From the NCBI RefSeq assembly GCF_047425875.1, contig NZ_CP179727.1:1054001-1118000 (forward strand): a DNA stretch of 64,000 nucleotides, given 5' to 3'. The stretch comes from Macrococcoides animalis. Lineage in GTDB: Bacteria; Bacillota; Bacilli; Staphylococcales; Staphylococcaceae. Positions 17,712 through 26,628 of this stretch are shown in pieces. Position numbers and translations under genes: made by a program. The notes under the pieces are model-generated. The model made no database searches and was not told the DNA's origin. It worked only from the letters and a program-made list of their open reading frames with translations. Each line of letters begins with the position of its first letter. Position 1 is the first letter of the stretch.

Positions 17712-18386
17712 TTATTTATGTTTACGATAAATGATATGGCTACGGCCAACATAATTCACTGGCACACTCCAAACGTGCACTAAACGTGTGAACGGCCATA
17801 ATGCTGTAATTAAGAAACCAGCGATAACGTGCAATTTAAATGCTAATGGTACATCTAACATAAATTCAGCTTGTGGTCTTAAAATTAATAACCCTCTAAA
17901 CCATTCTGAAATAGTTGCACGATAGTCAAAGTCTGGTGTTGTTGCATTTGTAACGATTGTTGAATAACAACCTAAAAAAACGATGACAAGTAATAATAAG
18001 TTAACTAAAATGTCTGAAGCTGAGCTTAAATGTCTTACACTTTGGTTTGTAATACGGCGTGCTGTAAGTAATAACATACCGATTAATGTAACTATACCAA
18101 AGATACTTCCAATATAAACAGCACCGATATGATAAAGATGATCGTTAATACCGATTGCTCTTAACCAATCTGCAGGAATACCAAGTCCAACTACATGCCC
18201 CATAATAACAGGAATAATCCCTAAATGGAATAGAATACTCCCCCACATCAATTGTTTCTTTTCAACAAACTCACTCGATTTCGCTGTCCACGAGAATTGA
18301 TCGTATTTAAATCTAAAAATATGACCGATAATAAATATTGCGATACATGCATAAGGGAATATAACCCAAAGTAATTGGTTAAGCAT
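17712..18386 (-). CDS. narI: Nitrate reductase gamma subunit NarI (cytochrome b)
   Basis: Membrane anchor of about 224 residues with five hydrophobic helices, carrying two haem b groups that pass electrons from menaquinol to NarH. Candidate haem-ligating histidines are in FIIGHIFR, VIMGHVVG, LHVIAGF and RLVHVWS. The ATG at 18386 follows GAGGTG; upstream codons belong to the narJ overlap. The 8-bp overlap with narJ indicates coupled translation. Confidence 0.94.
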   Translation of the reverse strand: MLNQLLWVIFPYACIAIFIIGHIFRFKYDQFSWTAKSSEFVEKKQLMWGSILFHLGIIPVIMGHVVGLGIPADWLRAIGINDHLYHIGAVYIGSIFGIVTLIGMLLLTARRITNQSVRHLSSASDILVNLLLLVIVFLGCYSTIVTNATTPDFDYRATISEWFRGLLILRPQAEFMLDVPLAFKLHVIAGFLITALWPFTRLVHVWSVPVNYVGRSHIIYRKHK

Positions 18387-18957
18387 GTGACGACACCTCT
18401 TTTTCATCTGCTAATAAACATGCTTTACATGTTTCACGAATAGCAAGAATTAAATTGTAATATGGACTTTGAATTTGTTCTAATGCATTAAGTAAATTAT
18501 ATGTCCCATCTTCAATTACCATTAATACAAGTTGCATGCTTTCTTCAGCTCTGTCGTCTCCTCGCCACTCTGCCGCATAAATAAATTCACACATAAGCGG
18601 TAGAAAATCCGATAATTCTGAAGATGGCATTTCTAAACCAAACATTTCATATAATACTTTTAATCTTGCTAACATTTGTCCACGTTCTTTTTTATCTTCG
18701 AACTTCACAAAAGTCATATAAAGTGTTGTTTTTTTCTCAAAATCAAATGTTGAGGTATACACTTCCTGAATTTCTGAAAGGCTTATCTCATGCATGTCTG
18801 TCCAGTATTGATTAACCGCTTCATACGCAGGATGATCTTCATCAAATACACCTTCAAATGCTTTCGGGTGAAAATTTAGTTTCTCTGGATATACAAGTTG
18901 GTGGCTAAAAAATCCGAATGACTTTTTATACTCGTATAATTTTATTAAATCAATCAC
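18379..18957 (-). CDS. narJ: Nitrate reductase assembly chaperone NarJ
   Basis: Delta-subunit chaperone (TorD-like) needed for cofactor insertion into NarG before membrane docking. The true start is GTG 18957, behind GGAGGG with 7-nt spacing, giving VIDLIKLYEYKKSFGFF; the longer open frame only reflects overlap with narH. About 192 residues, with EFIYAAEWRGDDRAEESM in the middle. It is not part of the final enzyme. Confidence 0.92.
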   Translation of the reverse strand: MIDLIKLYEYKKSFGFFSHQLVYPEKLNFHPKAFEGVFDEDHPAYEAVNQYWTDMHEISLSEIQEVYTSTFDFEKKTTLYMTFVKFEDKKERGQMLARLKVLYEMFGLEMPSSELSDFLPLMCEFIYAAEWRGDDRAEESMQLVLMVIEDGTYNLLNALEQIQSPYYNLILAIRETCKACLLADEKEVSSHA

Positions 18958-20500
18958 GCCAAATCCCTCCATAGAAGTTATCTTCATAAACTTCTTTTCC
19001 TGTTTTGCCTGCTGGTACTGGACCACAACCATCACAATCTACTCCAAAATTGTCACTTGTATAGCCCTCGCCACCTTGAGCGCTATAAGTATTCACGTAG
19101 CCTTCTTTATGTGATGTTGGTACTACGAAACGATCTTCATGTTTCGCAATAGCAAGTAAACGATACATAGCTTTCACTTGTTGTGCTGTCAAACCAACAC
19201 GGGCAAGTCTTGTTTCATCGAAGTCTTTACCGCTTGAGATTGCTCTCATATAACTACGCATCATAGCCATTTTTTGTAAAGCCTGTTTCACTGTTTCAGC
19301 ATCTCCTGCTGTTAGCATGTTTGCTAAGTACTGAATTGGTAGACGCATTTCTTCGATTGCAGGGAAAATCATATCTGGGTTCTTAATTGAATCTTTCCCT
19401 TCGAAGTAGTTCATGATTGGGCTAAGTGGTGGACAATACCAAACCATTGGTAATGTGCGATATTCCGGGTGTAAAGGAAATGCTAATTTATACTCAATCG
19501 CTAATTTATATACTGGTGAATTTTGTGCTGCTTCAATCCATTCTAAGCTAATACCATCTCGTTCCGCTTGTGCAATAATTTCCGGATCATGGGGATCTAA
19601 GAATAGATCTAACTGGGATTGATATAAATCCTTTTCATCAGCTACAGATGCTGCTTCTAACACTTTATCTGCATCATATAATAACACACCTAAGTAACGC
19701 ATTCGTCCAGTACAAGTTTCAGAACATACTGTTGGTAATCCTGCTTCAACACGTGGGAAACAGAACGTACATTTTTCAGCTTTGTTTGTTTTCCAGTTGA
19801 AGTAAACCTTTTTGTAAGGACAACCCGTCATACAATAACGCCATCCACGACATGCATCTTGGTCAACGAGTACGATACCATCTTCATCACGTTTGTACAT
19901 TGCGCCACTTGGACAACTTGCGACACAACTTGGGTTCAAACAGTGTTCACAAAGTCTTGGTAAGTACATCATAAAAGTTTGTTCGAAATTAAATTTGATT
20001 TCTTCTTCAATTTTTTCGATGTTCGGGTCAGTTGGTCCTGTAATATGTGCTCCAGCCAAGTCATCTTCCCAGTTTGGACCCCATTCTAAGTCCATTTTCT
20101 TACCTGTTACTAAAGATTCGGCACGTGCAACTGGAGAATGTTTTTTCTCTTTCGCATTTGTTAAGTCTGCATAGTTGTATGTCCATGGCTCATAGTAGTC
20201 TTTCATTTCGGGCATATCAGGATTGTAGAAGATTTTTCCTAAAGCTATTTTAGAAAGTTTAGATCCCGATTTGAGTTCTAATTTGCCTTTTCGGCTTAAT
20301 TGCCAACCACCTTTGTATTGCTCTTGATCCTCCCAACGCTTCGGATAACCAATACCCGGTTTCGTTTCTACGTTGTTAAACCACATATATTCAGCACCTG
20401 GACGGTTTGTCCAAGTTGTCTTACATGTAACACTACATGTATGACAACCGATACATTTATCTAAATTCATTACCATTGCAACTTGAGCTTTAATCTTCAA
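18950..20500 (-). CDS. narH: Nitrate reductase beta subunit NarH
   Basis: Iron-sulfur electron-transfer subunit, 516 residues. Four cluster motifs are visible: CIGCHTCSVTCK (Cys16, 19, 22, 26), CEHCLNPSCVASC, CRGWRYCMTGC and CTFCFPRVEAGLPTVC. The Trp in CRGW in place of Cys gives the expected [3Fe-4S] centre. The start is TTG 20500, behind GGAGG inside the end of narG (11-bp overlap). Confidence 0.95.
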   Translation of the reverse strand: MKIKAQVAMVMNLDKCIGCHTCSVTCKTTWTNRPGAEYMWFNNVETKPGIGYPKRWEDQEQYKGGWQLSRKGKLELKSGSKLSKIALGKIFYNPDMPEMKDYYEPWTYNYADLTNAKEKKHSPVARAESLVTGKKMDLEWGPNWEDDLAGAHITGPTDPNIEKIEEEIKFNFEQTFMMYLPRLCEHCLNPSCVASCPSGAMYKRDEDGIVLVDQDACRGWRYCMTGCPYKKVYFNWKTNKAEKCTFCFPRVEAGLPTVCSETCTGRMRYLGVLLYDADKVLEAASVADEKDLYQSQLDLFLDPHDPEIIAQAERDGISLEWIEAAQNSPVYKLAIEYKLAFPLHPEYRTLPMVWYCPPLSPIMNYFEGKDSIKNPDMIFPAIEEMRLPIQYLANMLTAGDAETVKQALQKMAMMRSYMRAISSGKDFDETRLARVGLTAQQVKAMYRLLAIAKHEDRFVVPTSHKEGYVNTYSAQGGEGYTSDNFGVDCDGCGPVPAGKTGKEVYEDNFYGGIWRD

Positions 20501-23500
20501 GCCAATCTACCTCCTTCATCTTACGAACAGCAACGTAAACGTCACGTTGGTTACCGATTGGTCCGTAGTAGTTAAATCCATAACTGATTTGAGCGTAACC
20601 CCCAACAAGTTGTGTTGGTTTTAAATGAATACGCGTTGGTGCATTATGTGAACCACCACGTGTGTCTGTAATTTCAGAACCTGGTGTTTGAATATGTTTG
20701 TCTTGTGCATGGTACATAAACATCGTGCCACGTGGCATACGGTGAGAAACAACCGCACGCGCCGTAACCAAACCATTTCTGTTGTATACTTCTAACCAAT
20801 CATTGTCGTAAATTTCATGTTGTGCTGCATCTTCATTGTTAATCCAAACTGTTGGACCTCCGCGGAATAACGTTAACATGTGAAGGTTATCTTGATATGT
20901 CGAGTGAATATTCCACTTACCGTGTGGCGTTAAATATCGTAATACTAAACTGTCTACGCCACCTTTAATTTGTTTATCCTTAGTGCCAAATACCATTGGT
21001 GGTAGTGTTGGCTTATAAACTGGTAATGCTTCACCAAGTTGTTGAAATACTTCATGATCAATATAGTAACTTTGACGGCCTGTTAAAGTTCTGAAAGGTA
21101 CTAAGCGTTCGATATTTGTTGTAAATGGTGAATAACGACGCCCCAATTTATTTGACCCTGGGAACACAGCTGTTGGAATAACTTCACGAGGTTGTGCAGT
21201 AATATTTGCAAACGTAATTTTTTCTGCTGCTCGTTCTGATGAAATATCTTTTAATTCAACACCTGTTTGTTCTTCTAAATCCGCATAAGATTTTTGAGAA
21301 ACTTGACCGTTTGTTGCAGATGATACATTTAAAATAACGTCTGCGACACGTTTTGCTGTATCAATTCTTGGTTTACCATTTTTCACTGTTTCATCTTCGT
21401 AAGTACCTACCATTGAACGTAACTCGTCGTATTGTTCTTTAACGCTAAACGCAACGCCGTGGGCACCAACTTTACCGTTCTCAAGTAACGGGCCGACTGA
21501 GACGTATTTGTCATAAACATCAGTGAAAGTTCTATCCACAACTGCAAATCCTGGCATTGTCTTACCTGGAATAGGTTCGACTTCACCTTTTGTCCAGTCT
21601 TTAACAATTCCCATTGGTGTAGAAATTTCTTGTTGTGAATCATGTGCAAGTGGTGCTGTTACTACATCTTTAAATGTACCTGGTAAGTGACGTTCTGACA
21701 TTTCAGAAAATGTCTTCGCAATTGATTTGTAAATATCCCAGTCACTTCTTGATTCCCAAAGTGGATCAACCGCAGGATTAAATGGATGTACGAATGGATG
21801 CATGTCTGTTGAAGATAAGTCATGTTTTTCGTACCAAGTTGCTGCCGGTAGAACAACATCTGCGTATAAAGGCGTTGTTGTCATACGGAAATCAAGTGCT
21901 ACAAGTAAATCCAATTTACCTTCAGTATCTTCTCTCCAAGTAATTTCTTCTGGTTTTTCACGTTCATTTGGTTCAGCAAGTAAGCCATGTTTCGTACCTA
22001 ATAAATGCTTCATGAAGTACTCTTGCCCTTTTGCGGAACTTGAAATTAAGTTAGAACGCCAAACAAATAATGTTTTCGGATGGTTTTGTTTCGCATCAGG
22101 ATCTTCTACTGCAAATTTTGTTTCACGTGATTTCACAGATTCAACAGCACGTTTTAATATTTCTTCATTCGTAAAGTTTCCTGCGTCGCGTGCATCTTCA
22201 CCAAATAATAAACTGTTCTTATCAAACTGTGGATAAGATGGTAACCATCCTAAACGTGCAGCTAATACATTGTAATCAGCTGGATGTTTGTATTTCACGT
22301 TATCTGCTAATGGTGAAGTCAGCGTATCGACACCTGCTTCTTCATATTTCCATTGGTCTGTCGCGAAATAGAACCAACTCGTAGCATTTTGTAAACGTGG
22401 TGGCGCTGACCAATCTTTTGCGAATGCAATTGTCGACCAACCTTCAATTGGACGACATTTTTCTTGTCCAACATAGTGTGCCCAGCCTCCGCCATTAACA
22501 CCTTGCGTAGCACAAAGAGTTACTAAGTTTAATACTGAACGATAAATTGTATCTGAGTTGAACCAGTGGTTAATACCTGCACCCATAATAATCATTGAGC
22601 GACCGCCAGTATCAATTGCATTTTGTGCAAACTCACGCGCGATTTGTACGATAACTGATGGTTTCACACCGGCTACTTTTAATTGCCATGCTGGCGTGTA
22701 GATTGAAGATTCATCATCATAACCTTTTGCTTCTAAATCAGTATTGAAACGGTTAACACCGTATTGAGATAACATTAAATCATAAATCGTAGCAACATAT
22801 TTCGTTTCACCATTTGCTAATGTAACTTTCTTCGCTGCAATTGGACGTTTGAAAGTACCATTACCTGCGTTATCGAAGAAAGGGAAAGCAATTTCAATCA
22901 CTTCATGACCATTATCTTTAATAGACATTGAAGGATCAATCTTTGTACCATCAGCCGTTTCTAATTTGATATTCCATTTCACATCTTTTTCCCAACGTTG
23001 CCCCATTGTTCCATTAGGTACAACGATTTGTTTAGTAATATCATCGAATACAACGGGTTTCCACTCACTATGTTCACTTGTGTCGCCTAAATCACTTGAA
23101 CGTAAGAAACGTCCTGCTTTTAAAGTATCTTCATGTTCGTCTAACATGATTAAGAAAGGCATATCTGTATATTGTTTTGCATAGTTGATAAACATTGGTT
23201 CTTGTCTTTGTTCATAGAATTCATCTAGAATCACGTGCGTCATTGCTTGAGCAAGTGCAGCATCAGTTCCTGGATTTGGTGCCAACCAGTTATCAGCGAA
23301 TTTCACATTTTCTGCATAGTCTGGCGCCACAGAAACAACTTTTGTCCCTTTGTAACGTACTTCTGTCATAAAGTGAGCATCAGGCGTACGAGTCAATGGT
23401 ACGTTAGAACCCCACATGATAATGTATCCTGCATTATACCAGTCACTTGATTCTGGAACATCTGTTTGTTCACCCCAAATTTGAGGTGACGCTGGTGGTA

Positions 23501-24164
23501 AATCTGCATACCAATCATAGAATGATAACATTTCTCCACCAAGTAATGAGATGAAACGCGCACCTGCAGCATAACTAATCATACTCATTGCAGGGATTGG
23601 CGTGAATCCAGCGATACGGTCTGGACCGTACTTCTTAATTGTATAGATCAATTGAGAGGCTATCAATTGAGTTACTTCTCTCCAAGTCACACGCACATGA
23701 CCACCCATACCACGTGCTTGTTTGTAGCTGCGTGCTTTCTCAGGATCTTCAACGATAGATTGCCATGCACGGACTGGATCTCCATATTCTTCTAAAGCTG
23801 CTTGCCATAATCGCCATAACACACCACGAACATATGGGAATTTAATACGTAAAGGTGAATATTCGTACCATGAGAATGATGCTCCACGTGGACATCCACG
23901 TGGTTCAAATTCAGGCATATCAGGTCCACATGATGGATAATCGATTTGTTGATTCTCCCATGTGATAATCCCGTTTTTAACGAATACTTTCCAAGAACAT
24001 GAACCCGTACAGTTAACACCATGCGTCGTACGTACGACCTTATCATGACTCCAACGTTGACGGTATACCTTTTCCCATTCACGACTCTTCTCTTCTAACA
24101 CTGACCAATTACCGTTAAATCTTTCAGTAGGTTTAAAAAAACGTAACCCAGTACCAATTGCCAT
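20490..24164 (-). CDS. narG: Nitrate reductase alpha subunit NarG (Mo-bisMGD)
   Basis: Catalytic subunit, 1224 residues, reducing nitrate to nitrite on the cytoplasmic side. The N-terminal FS0 cluster ligands are His48, Cys52, Cys56 and Cys91 (HGVNCTGSC, RGCPRG), His being the membrane-bound Nar signature. YDWYADLPPASP contains the Asp that ligates molybdenum, followed by GEQTDVPESSDWYNAGY. ATG has an AGGAG site with 8-nt spacing. It heads narGHJI-nreABC plus the hemerythrin gene, one transcript of about 9 kb by spacing, regulated by the NreC boxes and Rex-like site upstream. Confidence 0.97.
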   Translation of the reverse strand: MAIGTGLRFFKPTERFNGNWSVLEEKSREWEKVYRQRWSHDKVVRTTHGVNCTGSCSWKVFVKNGIITWENQQIDYPSCGPDMPEFEPRGCPRGASFSWYEYSPLRIKFPYVRGVLWRLWQAALEEYGDPVRAWQSIVEDPEKARSYKQARGMGGHVRVTWREVTQLIASQLIYTIKKYGPDRIAGFTPIPAMSMISYAAGARFISLLGGEMLSFYDWYADLPPASPQIWGEQTDVPESSDWYNAGYIIMWGSNVPLTRTPDAHFMTEVRYKGTKVVSVAPDYAENVKFADNWLAPNPGTDAALAQAMTHVILDEFYEQRQEPMFINYAKQYTDMPFLIMLDEHEDTLKAGRFLRSSDLGDTSEHSEWKPVVFDDITKQIVVPNGTMGQRWEKDVKWNIKLETADGTKIDPSMSIKDNGHEVIEIAFPFFDNAGNGTFKRPIAAKKVTLANGETKYVATIYDLMLSQYGVNRFNTDLEAKGYDDESSIYTPAWQLKVAGVKPSVIVQIAREFAQNAIDTGGRSMIIMGAGINHWFNSDTIYRSVLNLVTLCATQGVNGGGWAHYVGQEKCRPIEGWSTIAFAKDWSAPPRLQNATSWFYFATDQWKYEEAGVDTLTSPLADNVKYKHPADYNVLAARLGWLPSYPQFDKNSLLFGEDARDAGNFTNEEILKRAVESVKSRETKFAVEDPDAKQNHPKTLFVWRSNLISSSAKGQEYFMKHLLGTKHGLLAEPNEREKPEEITWREDTEGKLDLLVALDFRMTTTPLYADVVLPAATWYEKHDLSSTDMHPFVHPFNPAVDPLWESRSDWDIYKSIAKTFSEMSERHLPGTFKDVVTAPLAHDSQQEISTPMGIVKDWTKGEVEPIPGKTMPGFAVVDRTFTDVYDKYVSVGPLLENGKVGAHGVAFSVKEQYDELRSMVGTYEDETVKNGKPRIDTAKRVADVILNVSSATNGQVSQKSYADLEEQTGVELKDISSERAAEKITFANITAQPREVIPTAVFPGSNKLGRRYSPFTTNIERLVPFRTLTGRQSYYIDHEVFQQLGEALPVYKPTLPPMVFGTKDKQIKGGVDSLVLRYLTPHGKWNIHSTYQDNLHMLTLFRGGPTVWINNEDAAQHEIYDNDWLEVYNRNGLVTARAVVSHRMPRGTMFMYHAQDKHIQTPGSEITDTRGGSHNAPTRIHLKPTQLVGGYAQISYGFNYYGPIGNQRDVYVAVRKMKEVDWLED

Positions 24165-24206
24165 TCATAACACTCCTTTTGTTACAGATTTGCCCTCTTA
24201 CCATAG

Positions 24207-24270
24207 ATTATGAAACTATTCACAATAGATTGGTATTGGGGATTTCCCTAAGCATGTAGGGGAATCCCTA
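24207..24270 (-). promoter_or_regulatory. narG promoter with tandem NreC boxes
   Basis: Minus strand: distal box TAGGGATTCCCCTA (24270-24257) is an exact TAGGG-N4-CCCTA match; proximal box TAGGGAAATCCCCA (24250-24237) matches 9 of 10 fixed positions. Their centres are 20 bp apart, two helical turns. A CATAAT -10 (24212-24207) lies 31.5 bp from the proximal centre. No convincing -35 is present. Confidence 0.8.
24208..24225 (-). promoter_or_regulatory. Rex-like site overlapping the narG -10
   Basis: Minus strand TTGTGAATAGTTTCATAA compares with the Rex consensus TTGTGAA-W4-TTCACAA: one arm perfect, one mismatch in the other arm, one non-W in the spacer. The CATAAT -10 lies within it, so binding would block transcription. 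Confidence 0.55.
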
Positions 24271-24396
24271 GAATGATTGAATTAGATTTTGATTAGTAAC
24301 ATTGTGAACATTCAATTAAAGTTAAATAGACATAATAATCACTTAAACATTCTATTTTTGGAACACTGTTATATAATATAGATAGGAGTTGATTTT

Positions 24397-25188
24397 ATGA
24401 CACATGATGTATATCAAGAGAAGCAAATCATTAAATACATAGATGGTAAACTCATTCAAATAGAAGACACAATTGCAAACGAATTTCCCCTCACGCTATA
24501 TGTGAATAAAGAAGAATTCGCAACAATTGTCTGTACACCAAAGTATTTACGAGAACTTGCATTGGGATTTTTAGCTTCCGAAGGGGTTATTAGAAAGCAT
24601 AGAGATATTAAAAACTTCCATTTAGATGACTCAAAGGGACTGTGTCATATTGAACTCACAAATGAAGTGGACACAACTCAAGCACAATTTACGAAACGTA
24701 TGATCAGTTCTTGTTGCGGTAAGAGTCGTCAGTTCTATTTCATTAATGATATGAAAGCAGCTAAAGTAGCAACAACGGTACGTACCATTTCACCGAATGA
24801 GATTTTTCATTTAATGCATACGATGCAAAGCCAAAGCACCGACTTTAAAGTGACTGGCGGCTTACACAATGCAGCTATTAGTGACGGCAAAGACTTTTAT
24901 TTACATCGCAATGATATTGGAAGACATAACGCACTAGATAAACTTTACGGACACTGTATATTAAATAATATTCCAATTAAAGATAAAGTGTTAATCTTCT
25001 CCGGCCGAATTTCTTCAGAGATCTTAATCAAGGCTTCAAAGATTGGTGTTGGAATCATAATAAGTAAATCTGCTCCCACGGATTTAGCAATTGGTCTTGC
25101 AAAAGATTTAAATATTACTGCTGTTGGCTTCGTTCGCAACGACACATTTAATGTCTATAGCCATCCTGAGAGAATTGTCACCGAATAA
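24397..25188 (+). CDS. fdhD: FdhD/NarQ-type sulfur carrier protein
   Basis: A 263-residue FdhD family protein. Such proteins pass sulfur from a cysteine desulfurase to the molybdenum cofactor of formate dehydrogenase. Key blocks are FPLTLYVNKEEFATIVCTP, SSCCGKS holding the adjacent functional cysteines, GGLHNAAIS, DIGRHNALDKLYG and SGRISSEIL. The gene is divergent from narG and shares its upstream region. No formate dehydrogenase is in the window, so its client must be elsewhere. ATG follows AGGAGTTGA; a TATAAT at 24372 may be its -10. Confidence 0.93.
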   Translation: MTHDVYQEKQIIKYIDGKLIQIEDTIANEFPLTLYVNKEEFATIVCTPKYLRELALGFLASEGVIRKHRDIKNFHLDDSKGLCHIELTNEVDTTQAQFTKRMISSCCGKSRQFYFINDMKAAKVATTVRTISPNEIFHLMHTMQSQSTDFKVTGGLHNAAISDGKDFYLHRNDIGRHNALDKLYGHCILNNIPIKDKVLIFSGRISSEILIKASKIGVGIIISKSAPTDLAIGLAKDLNITAVGFVRNDTFNVYSHPERIVTE

Positions 25189-25230
25189 ATAAAATCCTAA
25201 ACCTCTAAATAGAAGTTTAGGATTTTATTT
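25188..25230. terminator. Bidirectional terminator after fdhD
   Basis: Long stem with outer arm AATAAAATCCTAAAC / GTTTAGGATTTTATT, one mismatch, inner TCT/AGA; A/T runs on both sides serve fdhD and the convergent 94-residue gene. Confidence 0.85.
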
Positions 25231-25509
25231 TAATTGTATTGTCCCAGCTAGTTTTAACTGTCTACCGTAAGTCACTTTATATTCAATGACATCGTTCGCC
25301 TGGAATAAATCTAAGAAAAGTAACTCATTAACGAGTACATCATTTTTGAAAGTCGCTTGATTAGATAATACTTCCGGTATATTAAGCATCGTAATAACTT
25401 TATGCATTACTAAGTTACCTGGAACAACACTACTTTTACTTATATTTTTCTTACCTAATATCGTACTCCAATAATTGCTCAGTTCATCCTCAGTGATTTG
25501 AAACTGCAT
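25225..25509 (-). CDS. Uncharacterised 94-residue protein, downstream partner of the next gene
   Basis: I do not recognise this protein. It is soluble, without signal peptide or membrane helix, and reads VVPGNLVMHKVITML and FQANDVIEYKVTYGRQLKLAGTIQLK; the P-G-N-L-V-x-H segment and alternating beta-like C-terminus loosely suggest a hotdog (MaoC-like) fold, which is speculative. Its start lies inside the end of the upstream 115-residue gene (20-bp overlap), so the two are translationally coupled and probably act together. It ends in the shared terminator with fdhD. Confidence 0.65.
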   Translation of the reverse strand: MQFQITEDELSNYWSTILGKKNISKSSVVPGNLVMHKVITMLNIPEVLSNQATFKNDVLVNELLFLDLFQANDVIEYKVTYGRQLKLAGTIQLK

Positions 25510-25837
25510 AGGACACCTCTTCTAAATATGTTGAAATCACAGTTGCTTTTAATACACCTTCTAAGAAATAACTCATTTCATATGTATATTGGTCGAAATG
25601 TTTGATTGTACGCTCATCAATTAATTTAATTTCTACACAATATTCTTTATTCGTAACCACTTCGTTACGCGCAATTAATTGTTTCGCATGGTGACTATCT
25701 TTTCTCTTCACATTATGCACTGATGCATACCATGCTTTTATTAATAGTACATCGGGAACACGCTCATCTAAACCGTTCACTGACACCACATCTTTACTCG
25801 AAAAACTTATCACTAAAGTTTCCAATATATTTCCCAC
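25490..25837 (-). CDS. Uncharacterised 115-residue protein
   Basis: No family recognised with confidence. A cytoplasmic mixed alpha/beta chain with VPDVLLIKAWYASVHNV early and YCVEIKLIDERTIKHFDQY later; the second half could pair with the beta strands of the following 94-residue protein. The frame begins with GTG at 25837; a TTG four codons later is an alternative because neither has a strong ribosome binding site. It is followed, with overlap, by its partner gene and lies between bioY and fdhD. Confidence 0.6.
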   Translation of the reverse strand: MGNILETLVISFSSKDVVSVNGLDERVPDVLLIKAWYASVHNVKRKDSHHAKQLIARNEVVTNKEYCVEIKLIDERTIKHFDQYTYEMSYFLEGVLKATVISTYLEEVSYAVSNH

Positions 25838-25926
25838 TCTTTCATATATTTTATAGGAAAAACGTAAGCGTGATACTCTTCATTTAATTTTATCACGAAG
25901 TACATAATATTTCCTTTTATATACAA

Positions 25927-25968
25927 GAAAAAAAGTTTACGCATACTAGTTGCTGCGTAAACTTTTTT
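25927..25968 (-). terminator. Terminator of bioY
   Basis: Minus-strand stem AAAAAAGTTTACGCA / TGCGTAAACTTTTTT with a 10-nt loop and trailing T run; it overlaps the last codons of bioY. Confidence 0.85.
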
Positions 25969-26497
25969 GAATAGTAGGTACATTACGTAATTTCACTGCT
26001 AATATCGCAGCAATAAATGCTTTAATACAATCTCCTGGAATAAATACTAATACCGATTTTAAAGCTGTTATAATATCTTGTTTCAAGTTAAATGCCATAA
26101 ATGTTCCACCAATTAAGTTACATAAAAATGCTCCAATTAAAGCATTAACAACAAAAACTTGCCATACTTTTGGTGAATTCATGCGTTCAACAATAAATCC
26201 GATTAAAAAAGCTAAAAGTGTAAATGATAAAATATATCCCCCAGTAGGGCCGAAGAATAATGCAAACCCTCCACGACCACCTGATAATACCGGTAAACCG
26301 ATTGCGACCAATATTGTAAAAATCAAAACAGATAACCCACCTAAACGGCTACCAAGCAAGCAACCCGCTAAAATATATCCTAAATTTTGAAATGTGAATG
26401 GCACTGGAATACCCGGAATGCTTATCGGTGGTAATAAACCTAATACAGCGATTAGCGCGGTAAACATACCTACAATAACTAAATCTTTCGTTTTCAT
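25946..26497 (-). CDS. bioY: Biotin transporter S-component BioY
   Basis: A 183-residue membrane protein with about six helices and the BioY signature (PISIPGIPVPFTFQNLG, then GPTGGYILSF). It captures biotin for an ECF-type importer. No EcfT or EcfA genes are adjacent, so it must use a shared energising module elsewhere or act alone. ATG 26497 follows GAGGG; an ATG 12 bp earlier lies inside that site. A BirA-type operator lies just upstream. Confidence 0.93.
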   Translation of the reverse strand: MKTKDLVIVGMFTALIAVLGLLPPISIPGIPVPFTFQNLGYILAGCLLGSRLGGLSVLIFTILVAIGLPVLSGGRGGFALFFGPTGGYILSFTLLAFLIGFIVERMNSPKVWQVFVVNALIGAFLCNLIGGTFMAFNLKQDIITALKSVLVFIPGDCIKAFIAAILAVKLRNVPTIQKSLRSN

Positions 26498-26538
26498 ATA
26501 AACCCTCATTTCTCAAAGAATAATCCAATTATAGCAAT

Positions 26539-26571
26539 AATGTTAACCTAAATAAATAATGAGTTTACATT
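26539..26571 (-). promoter_or_regulatory. BirA (biotin repressor) operator upstream of bioY
   Basis: Inverted half-sites AATGTTAAC (26539-26547) and GTTTACATT (26563-26571) separated by 15 bp match the known Firmicute BirA box layout (TGTTAAC, about 15 bp, GTTWACA). Biotin-charged BirA would repress bioY. Confidence 0.75.
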
Positions 26572-26581
26572 ATTGCTAAAT

Positions 26582-26606
26582 AAAAGATGAGACAGACGTC
26601 TCATCT
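26582..26606 (-). terminator. Terminator of the FhuD2-like gene
   Basis: Nine-bp perfect stem AGATGAGAC / GTCTCATCT with a 4-nt loop; on the minus strand it is followed by TTTTA. Confidence 0.75.
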
Positions 26607-26628
26607 AATTATCTATTTATTTAAAGTA

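Noticed and set aside
24303..24318. TTGTGAACATTCAATT upstream of fdhD as a further Rex site
   Set aside because: The spacing between half-sites is 2 instead of 4 and the second arm is degenerate.
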